Assembly: GCA_938010615.1 (NCBI GenBank)
Contig: CALLUY010000101.1
Coordinates: forward strand, 1-55,865
Direction of reading: 5' to 3'
DNA: 55,865 nt
From: an uncultured Pirellulaceae bacterium
GTDB lineage: Bacteria > Planctomycetota > Planctomycetia > Pirellulales > Pirellulaceae
The notes under the pieces were generated by a model, which saw nothing but the letters and a program-made list of their open reading frames with translations, searched no databases and was not told the DNA's origin. This document shows, one piece after another, positions 17,214 through 27,000 of this stretch. The position numbers were made by a program, and so were the translations under genes. Every line of letters starts with the position of its first letter. The stretch's first letter is position 1.

Positions 17214-17264
17214 AACCCGACGCGTGAGCGAGGTGCAGCTGGTACCTCGCTCACGCTTCGGGTT
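17214..17264. repeat. Palindromic intergenic repeat (complete copy)
   Basis: Two 21-base arms (17214-17234 and 17244-17264) with a single mismatch enclose a 9-base loop. The arm core is AGCGTGAGCGAGGT. The stem would be very stable in RNA and lies in the 406-base gap between the first Clp-like gene and the dockerin lipoprotein, on the upstream side of the Clp-like gene. Related half or imperfect copies lie at 112-134 and 7171-7238. The rest of the gap (17060-17465) holds the second dispersed repeat copy and no supported gene. Confidence 0.65.
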
Positions 17265-17296
17265 AGGATTCCCGCGGACAAACCAAAACCATGCAA
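17251..17296 (+). repeat. Dispersed repeat, copy 2
   Basis: A near-copy of 112-158, sharing TCACGCTTCGGGTTA and ACAAACCAAAACCATGCAA. It overlaps the right arm of the palindrome, so the palindrome and its right-hand flank are repeated together. This suggests one longer mobile or duplicated intergenic unit, degraded at copy 1. Confidence 0.55.
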
Positions 17297-17465
17297 AGCT
17301 AGGCTCCTGCCGTGCCTTCGGCACTCTGTGGCGGTTCACTAACCGTAACCATGGACTTGCGTCCATGGCTAATACATGTCGTCACTTCGTGACTGAAAGC
17401 GTGCAACTTCAGACTTGGACTCAAAAGCCCTTAATCACATTGATTTCTGCAATATCGGAAATGGG

Positions 17466-19754
17466 CTACTTGCGGGTTTCGAGTGTCCGTACAGAAGTCG
17501 CGGGCCCAGTTCGAAACCCTGAAGGTGCCTTCAATGACGATCCAAATTCGAATGGCAGCGTGTTGCCGAATCGAATTCGAAACGGTAGCAAATCAAAAAC
17601 ATTGACTGATCCTGATGCGTCGAAATCCATAAAGAATGCGTAGTTTACATCTCCAGAAGACGCACCGAAGGTTTGACGGAATGAAAGCAAGTCAAAGACG
17701 TTGATGGTTCTGTTTCCGTCAGAGTCACCGAAATAGACATAGAATCCGTCAGATTCCTCATCTCCAAATACAAAATCTTCGCTCATCGGAACTCCGCTGC
17801 GGGTAACCAGATCTGCCGTCAACGTAAGCTGATAGTTTCCGTCTTCCAGTGCGTTCTCTGAATTGCGGACCAGAGAATCGAATTGCACCGTAGCGATCGT
17901 TTGATCGTTGACCAGCTCCTGTGTGACGTTGATCGAGACGGGAGCAAAAGTCGCCGCTGTCGCCGTGCTTCGCTGCACAACCGAAACAGCTCCCGGGGCG
18001 AAGTCCACATCGCCATCAAGAGTAATCGTGATTGATTCAACAGCAGATCGTTGTTCTTCACCTACATTCAGCTCGACACCCGCCACTGTCGGCGGTGGAG
18101 AAATTTGAATACTGTCGATGGATGTGATCCAGCCACTGGCAGCGTTGGACGTTACTTCGCCGATTGTCCAGAACGTCGTATTGTCTTCAGGGTCGATGGC
18201 AATGTCAAAGTAATCTCCCCAACGTCCACTGGTCGCGAAATCGCCCGTCGCAAAAAGCACTGGTTCACTCATCATACCGGGAGGGTCAGTTGCCGTTCGA
18301 CCAGAGATCGCAATACTCGCAGTCTCAGTCGGGCTACTGTGCGCCATGACCATCGCAGTATTCCCGGCGGCGTCTGTGTAGATCGCGGGGAAAAACGTGG
18401 AGACCGAATTTCCAGGATCGATTTCGCCACTTTGCACAAGCGTCGGCACACCGGATTGTGGCCAATTATTGGTCGCGATCTCGTACCACCTTGCAACGGC
18501 GGCGCTACCGCCACTTCCAGCAATTGTATGGGCGGCCCACAAACTGCCATCACGCCAAACGAGGTTATACAAACGAGGACCAATCGTATCCAACAAGTCA
18601 CTAGTTCCGTTTCCGTTAGGAGCGTCACCTGCTGTGCTAAAACTTGGCACCGTCAGCTGAAATGTGTCGAAGGAAGGTGAGCCAAACGGATCCTGAAGCG
18701 CGATTACTTCCAAAGAGGAAAAGGTGTCATTACCGATAAAGAATGGAGCGGAATTATTGCCGAAAGTTTGAGCACACTGAACCGTAGCCGCACCTGCATT
18801 CTGAATGTCTGTGAATTGAGCAGGATCTCCGACCAGCAACGGTGCCTTATCAAACGATCGGAACAACACGCCACTAAAGAAGGGCCCTGTACCTGCGTTG
18901 CGAAACAAATTTCCCGTCACATAGATGCCGTTTTCATCAAAGCCCCATCCTGGATAGTCAAAAAAGTAAAAACCTTGTCCGATTTGAATCGTAGAAGGAG
19001 TGCGATAGCGAAACCAAATACCATTGGGGTCATCGTCATCCGAAACCGCAAGGTTGATAAAGGAATCCGTGCCAATTAGTTCAAGCGCAACAATGAAAAA
19101 ACGATTGGCGGTATGGTCGTACATGACCTTCGGGTCAAATACAAAATCCTGAGCGTTCAGTTCCGCAAAAAAACCGGGATCACCGTTTCGCGAATTTAAG
19201 CGCTGTGTGAATGTCGCGGTCCCGTCTTTCGTATAAATTGCGATCGCCGAATTGACGACTTCGACGATATGGTTTGGACCGACGGCCAGTGACGGATCGG
19301 GAGGCGAAAACTCAGTTTGCTGAATGCCAGGAAAACTGGAAATAGGACCAACTCGTCCAAACTCCATGAGACCTCCAACGGGCATCTCATTGGGAATCCC
19401 CGGAGCAAGCGGCACACTGATCTCACCTTCCTCATCATCGCCAGTGCCGACAATTTCCCCTCGAAACGCGCCTTTTATTCCGATCGGATCTTCAAAGCTT
19501 CGCGTATCAATAATGGTGGCTTCGGTTGTGCCCCGAGCAAATCCTTCCGGGACATTCAAGTCGATAAAATTTTTAATCTTGTCAACACGCACTCGATCTC
19601 GATCTCGAACCCCATCGATCTTCTGCGGCATCGATGGTTGCGGCGATGACACAAGACTGTCACTGCTCGAATCTTCTGCGGTTGTCTGCGGTTGCGAATT
19701 CGTACAACCCACCAACAGGGCCAACAAACTCAATCCCAAAAAATATCGAACCAT
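17466..19754 (-). CDS. Secreted lipoprotein with dockerin-like C-terminal repeats
   Basis: The 762-residue protein begins with a lipoprotein signal, MVRYFLGLSLLALLVGC, with the lipobox LVGC and Cys17. The central region (about 110-560) is rich in aromatic and Gly residues, with DYFDIAIDPEDNTTFWTIGE and SPPDPSLAVGPNHIVEVVN, as in large planctomycete exported proteins of beta-propeller appearance. An Ig-like segment is likely at about 570-680. Two calcium-loop repeats near the end, DSDGNRTINVFDLLSFRQTF and DFDASGSVNVFDLLPFRIRF, match type I dockerin repeats. It is probably anchored to a membrane and exposed, with the dockerin binding a cohesin-like partner not present here. It stands alone, divergent from the transporter gene. 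The ATG at 19754 is the only sensible start. Confidence 0.8.
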   Translation of the reverse strand: MVRYFLGLSLLALLVGCTNSQPQTTAEDSSSDSLVSSPQPSMPQKIDGVRDRDRVRVDKIKNFIDLNVPEGFARGTTEATIIDTRSFEDPIGIKGAFRGEIVGTGDDEEGEISVPLAPGIPNEMPVGGLMEFGRVGPISSFPGIQQTEFSPPDPSLAVGPNHIVEVVNSAIAIYTKDGTATFTQRLNSRNGDPGFFAELNAQDFVFDPKVMYDHTANRFFIVALELIGTDSFINLAVSDDDDPNGIWFRYRTPSTIQIGQGFYFFDYPGWGFDENGIYVTGNLFRNAGTGPFFSGVLFRSFDKAPLLVGDPAQFTDIQNAGAATVQCAQTFGNNSAPFFIGNDTFSSLEVIALQDPFGSPSFDTFQLTVPSFSTAGDAPNGNGTSDLLDTIGPRLYNLVWRDGSLWAAHTIAGSGGSAAVARWYEIATNNWPQSGVPTLVQSGEIDPGNSVSTFFPAIYTDAAGNTAMVMAHSSPTETASIAISGRTATDPPGMMSEPVLFATGDFATSGRWGDYFDIAIDPEDNTTFWTIGEVTSNAASGWITSIDSIQISPPPTVAGVELNVGEEQRSAVESITITLDGDVDFAPGAVSVVQRSTATAATFAPVSINVTQELVNDQTIATVQFDSLVRNSENALEDGNYQLTLTADLVTRSGVPMSEDFVFGDEESDGFYVYFGDSDGNRTINVFDLLSFRQTFGASSGDVNYAFFMDFDASGSVNVFDLLPFRIRFGNTLPFEFGSSLKAPSGFRTGPATSVRTLETRK

Positions 19755-20007
19755 AATCAGAATTCCTAAACGTTATTGTGTTGCAAGCGTCAGCCATTTT
19801 TGCGTGAGTGCGACACACTATCGTAATCCCATTTGAGTCTACGGTCCAGCAAAACCTGCAGGGCAACGGTTCGAGCATATTTTGCGTCTTCCGAGCCCCT
19901 TGTTTTTCAGGTTGGAATCCGTGACGACAGCTTCCTCCCATTTGTTTACAATTTTGGCTGAGCGGCTCGACGAGGTCGCGTCCCTGCTTCCAATCCCACC
20001 GCCATCC

Positions 20008-22269
20008 ATGAGTTCATCAGCTAATTCCGCTGATCTCCCGGTTTCGAATACGGCTCAACCAAGCCGCGCAAAGGGCAAGAAACCAGACTTCAAGGGCTTC
20101 GGCATGTTTGGTGGAGTGTTCACTCCCTGCACGCTGACGATCCTTGGCGTGATCATGTTCTTGCGATTCGGCTACGTCGTTGGAAACGCGGGGTTCGTGT
20201 GGGCGCTGGTGATTCTGCTGAGCGCGAAAGTCATCACAACTTTGACGACGCTTTCGCTGTCAGCCGTTGCGACAAACACAAAAGTGCAGGGCGGAGGAGC
20301 CTACTTTCTGATCAGCCGCTCTCTGGGAGCCGAATTTGGAGGCGCGATTGGCATCGTCTTCTTCTTGGCTCAGGCGATTTCCGTTTCCATGTACGTGATC
20401 GGTTTCACGGAAGTCTTGCACGCGATGATCGGCGACGCAATCGGCTTCAAACTATTGGCTCTGCTGACGAACGCGGTTGTTTTCGCATGCGTCTACATTG
20501 GCGCTGGATGGACGATCAAGGTTCAGTATTTCATTCTTGCAACGCTTGTCCTTTCTCTGTTCTCGTTCTTTCTCGGTGGCGTGGAACAGTTTCAGTGGAA
20601 TCACTTCGCAGAGAACTGGAATTCGCACTACCTCGTTGAAGATGGAGTGCAGAAGGAATCTCTGTTCACGATGTTCGCTCTGTTCTTCCCAGCCGTTACT
20701 GGAATCATGGCCGGTGCAAACATGTCTGGAGACTTACGCAACCCCAGCCGCAGTATCCCAGCTGGCACGCTTTGGGCGATCGTCGCAACCGCGATTGTTT
20801 ACGCCGTGATGGCGATTTTTCTCGCCGGTTGCCGTCCCGCTGAAACGCTAATCGCCGACTACGAAGTCGTTGGCAGCATCGCCAGATGGCCGGTGTTGAT
20901 CACGGCAGGAGTTTTCGCCGCCACGCTTTCGAGTGCCCTTGGCAGCATGATGGGGGCTCCACGGATTCTCCAAGCATTGGCGAAGGACAAAATTTTTCCT
21001 CGCCTTAAACTGTTCGGAGCCGGAAGCGGCGAAAACAACGAACCGCGTCGCGCGGTGATTCTGACGTTTCTCATTTCCAGCCTTTGCATCATCGCGGCGG
21101 ACCTAAATACGATCGCACCGTTGATCACGATGGCGTTCATGATCACTTACGGCACCATCAACATCGCGACGTTCTACGAAGGCATCACGAAGAACCCAAG
21201 CTATCGACCAACCTTTCGATACAGCCATTGGATCACATCGTTGTTAGGTGCCATCGGTTGCATCACGGTCATGTTGTTGATGAATCCATTGTGGGCTGTT
21301 CTGTCGGGCCTCATCATGGTCGGAATATATTTTTTCATCTATCGCAAGCAGGTCGAAAGCCAGTTCGGCGACCTCAGTAGTGGATTGCTCTTTGAGCGAA
21401 CAAGGAAAAACCTTCTGAAGCTTGAACGGACTCTCTATCACCCCAAGAACTGGCGTCCCATCATTCTCACGATGAGTGGCGGAGGAAGTAACCGTCTCAA
21501 CCTCTCCATGTTTGGCTATTGGCTCACCCGCGGTAACGGCATCCTCAACATTGGCCAGGTGATTAGCGGCAACGTTGAGGAACTCACGGATCGAATCTCG
21601 AATCAGGAACAGCTGCTTGAAAAATTTATCGTCGATGAGGACCTCGACGCTTTCCCGAACATCGTTGCAGCGCCGAACCTTTCCGACGGCATCGAGTATC
21701 TCGTGCAGTGTAGTGGGCTTGGTGCGTTACGACCGAACACTCTATTGATTGGCTGGCCGGGCGAAATTGAGAAAGCGGCACCGTTGGTATCGACATTGCG
21801 AACCGTTCAGCGACTTCGCAGGAACGTGGTCATCGCGCGCCTCGAACCGACCGAAGAACCGAAAACAGTTCCCAAGGGAACGATCGACGTTTGGTGGCGT
21901 GGTCGCAAGAATGGCGAACTGATGCTGTTGTTTGCTCACTTGCTCAAAAAGAATCCGAAATGGCGAAACAGAAAAATTCGATTGATGCGCGTCGTCTCAT
22001 CTGAGGAAGCCAAAACGGAAGTGCTGAAACACCTAAACGGACTGGCAGACGAGTCACGAATCGAGATCGACGCTGAAGTTTTCGTTTCGGATCAACCTCA
22101 CCATGTAATCGGAAAAAAGTCGAAAGACTCCGCGGTCACAATTTTGGGGTTCGAATTGCCTGAATCCGGAAAGGAAGACAAGTTCTTCGTTCAGATTGAG
22201 CGATTGGTGGAGCGACTACCGCGAGTTCTGTTAGTTAGCAGCATTGGGAATGTGAAGCTCGAGTCGTAA
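20008..22269 (+). CDS. SLC12-like cation-chloride cotransporter / APC-superfamily permease
   Basis: An integral membrane transporter of the APC superfamily, closest in motifs to cation-chloride cotransporters (SLC12). FGGVFTPCTLTILGVIMFLR at the first helix, the broken-helix string VQGGGAYFLISRSLG and GIMAGANMSGDLRNPSRSIP are hallmark SLC12 segments. There are about twelve helices up to roughly residue 460, then a cytoplasmic domain of about 290 residues resembling the SLC12 C-terminal domain. The substrate could be cations with chloride or amino acids; motifs favour the former. ATG 20008 is given. The frame stays open upstream, and a GTG at 19921 with a GGA just before it is a serious alternative that would add 29 residues. 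It is divergent from the dockerin lipoprotein. Confidence 0.8.
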   Translation: MSSSANSADLPVSNTAQPSRAKGKKPDFKGFGMFGGVFTPCTLTILGVIMFLRFGYVVGNAGFVWALVILLSAKVITTLTTLSLSAVATNTKVQGGGAYFLISRSLGAEFGGAIGIVFFLAQAISVSMYVIGFTEVLHAMIGDAIGFKLLALLTNAVVFACVYIGAGWTIKVQYFILATLVLSLFSFFLGGVEQFQWNHFAENWNSHYLVEDGVQKESLFTMFALFFPAVTGIMAGANMSGDLRNPSRSIPAGTLWAIVATAIVYAVMAIFLAGCRPAETLIADYEVVGSIARWPVLITAGVFAATLSSALGSMMGAPRILQALAKDKIFPRLKLFGAGSGENNEPRRAVILTFLISSLCIIAADLNTIAPLITMAFMITYGTINIATFYEGITKNPSYRPTFRYSHWITSLLGAIGCITVMLLMNPLWAVLSGLIMVGIYFFIYRKQVESQFGDLSSGLLFERTRKNLLKLERTLYHPKNWRPIILTMSGGGSNRLNLSMFGYWLTRGNGILNIGQVISGNVEELTDRISNQEQLLEKFIVDEDLDAFPNIVAAPNLSDGIEYLVQCSGLGALRPNTLLIGWPGEIEKAAPLVSTLRTVQRLRRNVVIARLEPTEEPKTVPKGTIDVWWRGRKNGELMLLFAHLLKKNPKWRNRKIRLMRVVSSEEAKTEVLKHLNGLADESRIEIDAEVFVSDQPHHVIGKKSKDSAVTILGFELPESGKEDKFFVQIERLVERLPRVLLVSSIGNVKLES

Positions 22270-22322
22270 GCCATTGCCTGCCTGATAGCCGGAGTAGCAT
22301 GACTTCGCCGTCGCCAGTCTTT

Positions 22323-22733
22323 TTAAGAACGATACTTAATCAGCTCAACCGAATTGCCACACTTGTTGTAGTTGCACTCATCGACGAACGCTTTGATCAA
22401 CATCACGCCGCGTCCGCTGGTCTTATCGAGATTCTGTTCCGCGGTTGGATCAGGAACGTCATCGGGGCAGAATCCCAATCCTTGATCGGTGATTTTTGCG
22501 TAGAAGCGATCCTTCGCAAGGCGAATCGAAACGCAAACTTTCTTCTCATGATCTTCTTCATTGCCGTGCTTGATTCCGTTCATGATGGCTTCTTCCATCG
22601 CCATCCGAATCGCGAACATGTCGTCCTTACCCCAACCATCGAGCCGCAGCATTTCCAGTAGCTCGCGCAACAATTCCGCGCAGTGATTAGGGTCACTGTT
22701 CAAACTGCGTTCAATTTCCTGCGGTTTGCTCAT
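22323..22733 (-). CDS. Anti-sigma-factor-type serine kinase (HATPase_c, RsbW-like)
   Basis: A GHKL-fold ATPase of 136 residues related to RsbW/SpoIIAB, which phosphorylate STAS partners and may bind a sigma factor. The N box is MAMEEAIMNGIKHGN. The G1 box is ITDQGLGFCPDDVPDP and the G2 region is TSGRGVMLIKAFVDEC. The frame extends further upstream, but ATG 22733 gives the family's normal length and avoids overlap with the STAS gene. It lies 22 bases downstream of the STAS gene on the same strand. This order (STAS then kinase) is that of partner-switching modules. No sigma factor or PP2C phosphatase gene adjoins, so the target is unknown. Confidence 0.9.
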   Translation of the reverse strand: MSKPQEIERSLNSDPNHCAELLRELLEMLRLDGWGKDDMFAIRMAMEEAIMNGIKHGNEEDHEKKVCVSIRLAKDRFYAKITDQGLGFCPDDVPDPTAEQNLDKTSGRGVMLIKAFVDECNYNKCGNSVELIKYRS

Positions 22734-22755
22734 TCGGCGCAAGTTGGCTTCGAGA

Positions 22756-23118
22756 CTACTGGCTGAGTGCTTGAATTGATTCGACCTGTTCCTGATCAAT
22801 CTCAAACATCTGATCAAGACTGGTGTAGCTGAACAGATCGCGGACTTCAGGCCGCAAGTTGCACAAACGCAGCTTTCCGCCTTTAGCGCGAATCTGTTTC
22901 TCGAGCACAATCAATTTGTTGATCGCGGCACTCGAAAAGAAACTCACGTTGTCAAAATTGATCAACAGTCGTTCGTTCTCATCGTCGGCAATGAGCTCAA
23001 GTAGTTCCTTGCCCATCTGTTCGATCCGGGAAGGATCCATCACTTTTTTGTCGCGAAACTTCACGACAGCAACTTCATCCACTTGCCCCAGCTCGAGACA
23101 CTCCAAGTTTTCGCTCAT
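22756..23118 (-). CDS. STAS-domain anti-anti-sigma factor (RsbV-like)
   Basis: A 120-residue single STAS domain protein. The strand-helix pattern VAVVKFRDKKVMDP, LLINFDNVSFFSSAAINKL and GKLRLCNLRPEVRDLF is typical. The conserved phosphorylatable serine lies in FFSSAAIN, with Ser-Ser where SpoIIAA has DSS. It is expected to bind and be phosphorylated by the adjacent kinase. ATG 23118 is preceded by GGAATG with suitable spacing. It is the first gene of the two-gene unit. A possible bidirectional terminator lies upstream at 23234-23307, isolating the unit from the next gene. Confidence 0.9.
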   Translation of the reverse strand: MSENLECLELGQVDEVAVVKFRDKKVMDPSRIEQMGKELLELIADDENERLLINFDNVSFFSSAAINKLIVLEKQIRAKGGKLRLCNLRPEVRDLFSYTSLDQMFEIDQEQVESIQALSQ

Positions 23119-23233
23119 TTTTCATTCCGCAATATTCAAACGCTAATCTCCACCCATCATAAACGCGTTGCAATTCAGGTCAAAGGATGTATCTCTGCAA
23201 TTGCTGAAGTGTTCCCGATCAAAATTAGCGCAT

Positions 23234-23307
23234 AAAAAAACACTAGCTGAAACATAGCGAATGATCGACCAGAACCCGTCCGCTTCGCTTCAAACTAGTG
23301 TTTTTTT
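23234..23307. terminator. Possible bidirectional intrinsic terminator
   Basis: A7-CACTAG (23234-23246) pairs with CTAGTG-T7 (23295-23307), giving a 13-base-pair AT-rich outer stem with a run of A on one side and T on the other. The 48-base interior is mostly unpaired, so it is not a textbook hairpin. It lies between the two-TM small protein and the STAS gene and would best serve the minus-strand gene that ends at 23365. Confidence 0.45.
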
Positions 23308-23364
23308 GTTTTGGTAGGCCTACTGGCCAGTGTTGATTTGGAAAATGAACTAAACAGGCATCTT

Positions 23365-23706
23365 CTATTTTCGAATGGTGATGCCGTTGAGAAAGAAAAC
23401 TGCTCCTAAAAACATGACCGGCCATCCGATCCATCCTGGTGGGCGAATAACGCGATTGACTTGGGGAACAGGTGCGGCGGCAACGGGAAACGCATTGGGA
23501 GCGTTCGCGGCATAGCCGGTCTGAACGAACGGCGTGCCGTTCTGGTTGACATTGAGGACGTTGTTTTCAATAGGTGGGATATCTGAGAATTTATCAGAGA
23601 CAAAGTTCGCCATACGCGGAGTCAACACGTAACTATCGATGACATTCAATTGGATTCCAAAGAACACGAGCAAAAATCCGAGCGTAGTCACGACCGTTCG
23701 GTTCAT
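23365..23706 (-). CDS. Small two-helix membrane protein, unknown family
   Basis: I do not recognise the family. The 113-residue protein has a hydrophobic helix at the N-terminus (VVTTLGFLLVFFGIQLNVI) and another at the C-terminus (WIGWPVMFLGAVFFLNGI). They are joined by a Pro/Asn/Ala-rich stretch of about 70 residues that probably lies outside the cytoplasm. The ATG is followed by typical basic residues. It is monocistronic by position. The 305 bases from here to the next gene on the plus strand hold no recognisable repeat or RNA, only presumably divergent promoters. Confidence 0.6.
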   Translation of the reverse strand: MNRTVVTTLGFLLVFFGIQLNVIDSYVLTPRMANFVSDKFSDIPPIENNVLNVNQNGTPFVQTGYAANAPNAFPVAAAPVPQVNRVIRPPGWIGWPVMFLGAVFFLNGITIRK

Positions 23707-24011
23707 TAGTGCTGTTTTCCGTATGGGAGAGAGTTGCAGAATTCGAGTAAAATTGATGTGGCAAATTTGCCTGAATCAAGACCCGATTCCGTTTGTTTCA
23801 ATCACGTTGCTGCAATGGTTATCGAACAGGAGTGACAGCAACTTGAGCTTCACATTCACCGGTTCGAATTGTTCCGGACAGTGACGATTACGTCATCGTT
23901 TACAGTTTCGGTAAGGTTTAACAGCTGCAACGAAAGTGGCGGCGAAGTATTCGATCAAATCGGTTATCCTCTTAGGTGTCTCACTGAGCTCTTCCATAAG
24001 TTAGCTACTTG

Positions 24012-27000
24012 ATGAATGAATCGTCCAAAGTGTCCAACGCTTCCGAAACTACGACGGATGTTACACCAGAATCCAGCGGCGTTTGGTCACCGAGTTTTCA
24101 AGGTCTGTTGTGGACGAATTGGCTTACCGCGATCAATGACAACATTTTCCGTTGGTTCGTTATCGGCGTGGGAAAGACGTTCGTCGCACCGCAGTATCAC
24201 GGCCGCATCCTGATGTTCGGCACCGTCTGTTTTGTCTTGCCCTACATTCTGTTTGCGTCGCCGGCTGGTTGGCTGGCAGATCGATTTCAGAAACGGAACG
24301 TGATCGTCGCCTGCAAAGTTGCAGAGATTGTTGTGATGACGCTAGGCGTGATCTCGCTGCTGTGTGGCAGCCTATATATGTTGATGTTCACCGTCGCTTT
24401 GATGGGAGCCCAAAGTGCGCTCTTTGCGCCCTCAAAGATTGGAACGATTCCCGAATTGCTTTCGGAAGAAGAAATCTCCAAAGGTAACGGCATCTTCGCA
24501 TTGGCGACGTTGTCCGCCGTCGTGATCGGCATGGGATTGGGTAACAAGCTGGCCGACGTCGCAGGCGTTCGCGGCGAGAGCTACATTTGGCTCACTGCGT
24601 TGACATTGGTTGGCGTCGCCGTCGTCGGAACACTAATCAGTTTTCTGATTCGACCCCGTGCCGCCGCCAACCCAACCGCCATCTTCCCGAAAAACTTTCT
24701 GCTGGAAACGTGGAAGGACATTGTCGCGTTGACGAAGCGAGGCCCGCTATTTCGTGTCGCGTTGGGAACCGTGTTCTTTCTGGCGATCGCCGGATTGGCT
24801 CAACTAAACATTGACGCCTTTGCTGACGAAAGCGGAAGCATTAACGAAAGCGAAAAATTTCCGCTGCTGGTTTCCCTCGTGCTGGGGCTTGGCGTCGGTA
24901 GCGTTGTTGCCGGATTGGCGTCGGGAAAGCGAATCGAATTGGGCCTCGTTCCGATCGGAGCCTTCGGCATGTTCGTGTTCATGGTCGCTCTGGCGTTTTC
25001 ACCGGAGAATTTCATCACCGGATCGCTTTCGAGCGGCGGACAGATACTTGCCTGCATTCTTTTGGCCGGCCTTGGAATCAGCGCCGGATTCTTTGACGTG
25101 CCGCTCAATTCGTACTTACAGCACAAGAGCCCGGTGGCGGAACGTGGTCGAATTTTATCGGCGACTAACTGCCTGATGTTTGCTGGAATCGCCGTCTTCT
25201 CCTTTGGACTCGACGCGATGCGAACCGCCTCCCACGAAACAACCACTTCGGGAATGGAAACCTCTGCTCTGGCTCAGTCGGTGACCGAAGAGCAAAAGAA
25301 AACGATCGCGACGGCGATCGCTGCAATCAATGAAACGACTGATTCAGAAACGGATTTGGTCCAACGGCTAAGCAAACTAAATCCAATCCCGAATTCTGAA
25401 CCCGAAGCAAGACTCTACGCCACCAATGAGCTGATCTATCACAACGCGAAAGCTCGGCTCGAAGATAATCAAACGGTCATCGCCAGCGACTATGCCGGAC
25501 TGTTTAATGAAGACGAACCCAACGAAAGACGAAACCTCAAAAGCATTCTGCTTCGAGCCTCGAAACTGCCACTGTTTTCGTCACGGCAAATCTTCCTGTT
25601 GATGGGGCTCGGTACGATTCCCGTTTTCTTGTTCACGCTGTGGCGATTGTCACGTGAAGCGATGCGATTGATTTGGGTCTTTATGCTCAAATGCCTCTAC
25701 CGCGTAAAAATCACGGGCTTGGAGAATCTGCCGCAGAATTCCGGCGGCGCGCTGGTCGCAAATCACTCGAACTGGCTCGACGGAGTTCTCTTTTTGACTT
25801 TCATTCCGCAGCCGTTTCGCGTTATCGCTTGGGCAGGAAATTTCAACAACATCGTGATGAAGAAATGGGCTGAATTCTGCCGCGTGATTTTGATCGGTGG
25901 AGGACCGAAGTCGATTCGCAAGGCGTTCAAGGATTCCCGAACTGCGGTCGACGATGGTGAGCTCATTGGAATCTTCGCCGAAGGCGGAATCTCTCCGAAT
26001 TGTCAGGTCCGATCGATGAAACCTGGCTTGTTAAAGATCCTCCAGGATCGAAAAGTGCCGATCATTCCGGTATACATTGATGAAATGTGGGGCAGCATCT
26101 TTAGCTTTTCCGACGGAAAAGCAATTTGGAAATGGCCCAAAAGTTTCCGTCGCCCCGTTAGTATTACCATTGGCAAACCGATTGAACCACAACCGGAGTC
26201 CATGGTCCCCGTCCAACAGTCCCTTCAAAGATTGAGTGCCGAAGCCGTGTCAAATTACGTAGGTCCATTCCGTTCGCCGGTTGTTGAGTTCGTTAAAGCT
26301 TGCAAGCGAAAGAAGAACATTTCCAAGATCGCTGATACGCTCGGCGGAAACGAGAAAGGCGGCATGCTACTGTTGCGGGCGCTGATCTTGCGGCGACTGC
26401 TGCGAAAGTTCTCTTTGACGAAAGACGAAAAGAACGTCGGCGTGCTGATTCCGCCAACCGTCGGCGGCGGAATCACCAACATGGCGTTGGCGCTCGACAA
26501 ACGAGTCGCGATTAACCTGAACTATTCGCTTTCCAACGACTTGATAAATCATTGCATTCGTGAAGCCGGAATTAAACACGTGCTGACCACGCGGCAAGTG
26601 ATGGAAAAGTTTTCGCACTTCGATCTCGATTGCGAACTGATCTACTTGGATGACTTCAAGGAGAAAGTCACCGGCATGGACAAGGGAATTGGTTTCTTGA
26701 TGGCGAACATTCTGCCCGCCGGATTGGTTTGCAGCATCCTTGGATTGAATTCGATCAAAGCCGACGATTTGATGACGATCGTTTTCACTTCGGGTTCAAC
26801 TGGCGTTCCCAAAGGCGTGATGCTTTCGCACCAAAACATTCTTGCCGATGTGCGAGGCTTCGAAAAAGCGGCCCAGTTCAACGAAGACGATGTGATCATT
26901 GGCATTTTGCCTTTCTTCCATTCCTTCGGTTACACGATCACGTTGTGGGGCGCGATGATGTGCAACATCAAAGGTGCTTATCACATCAATCCGCTGGACG

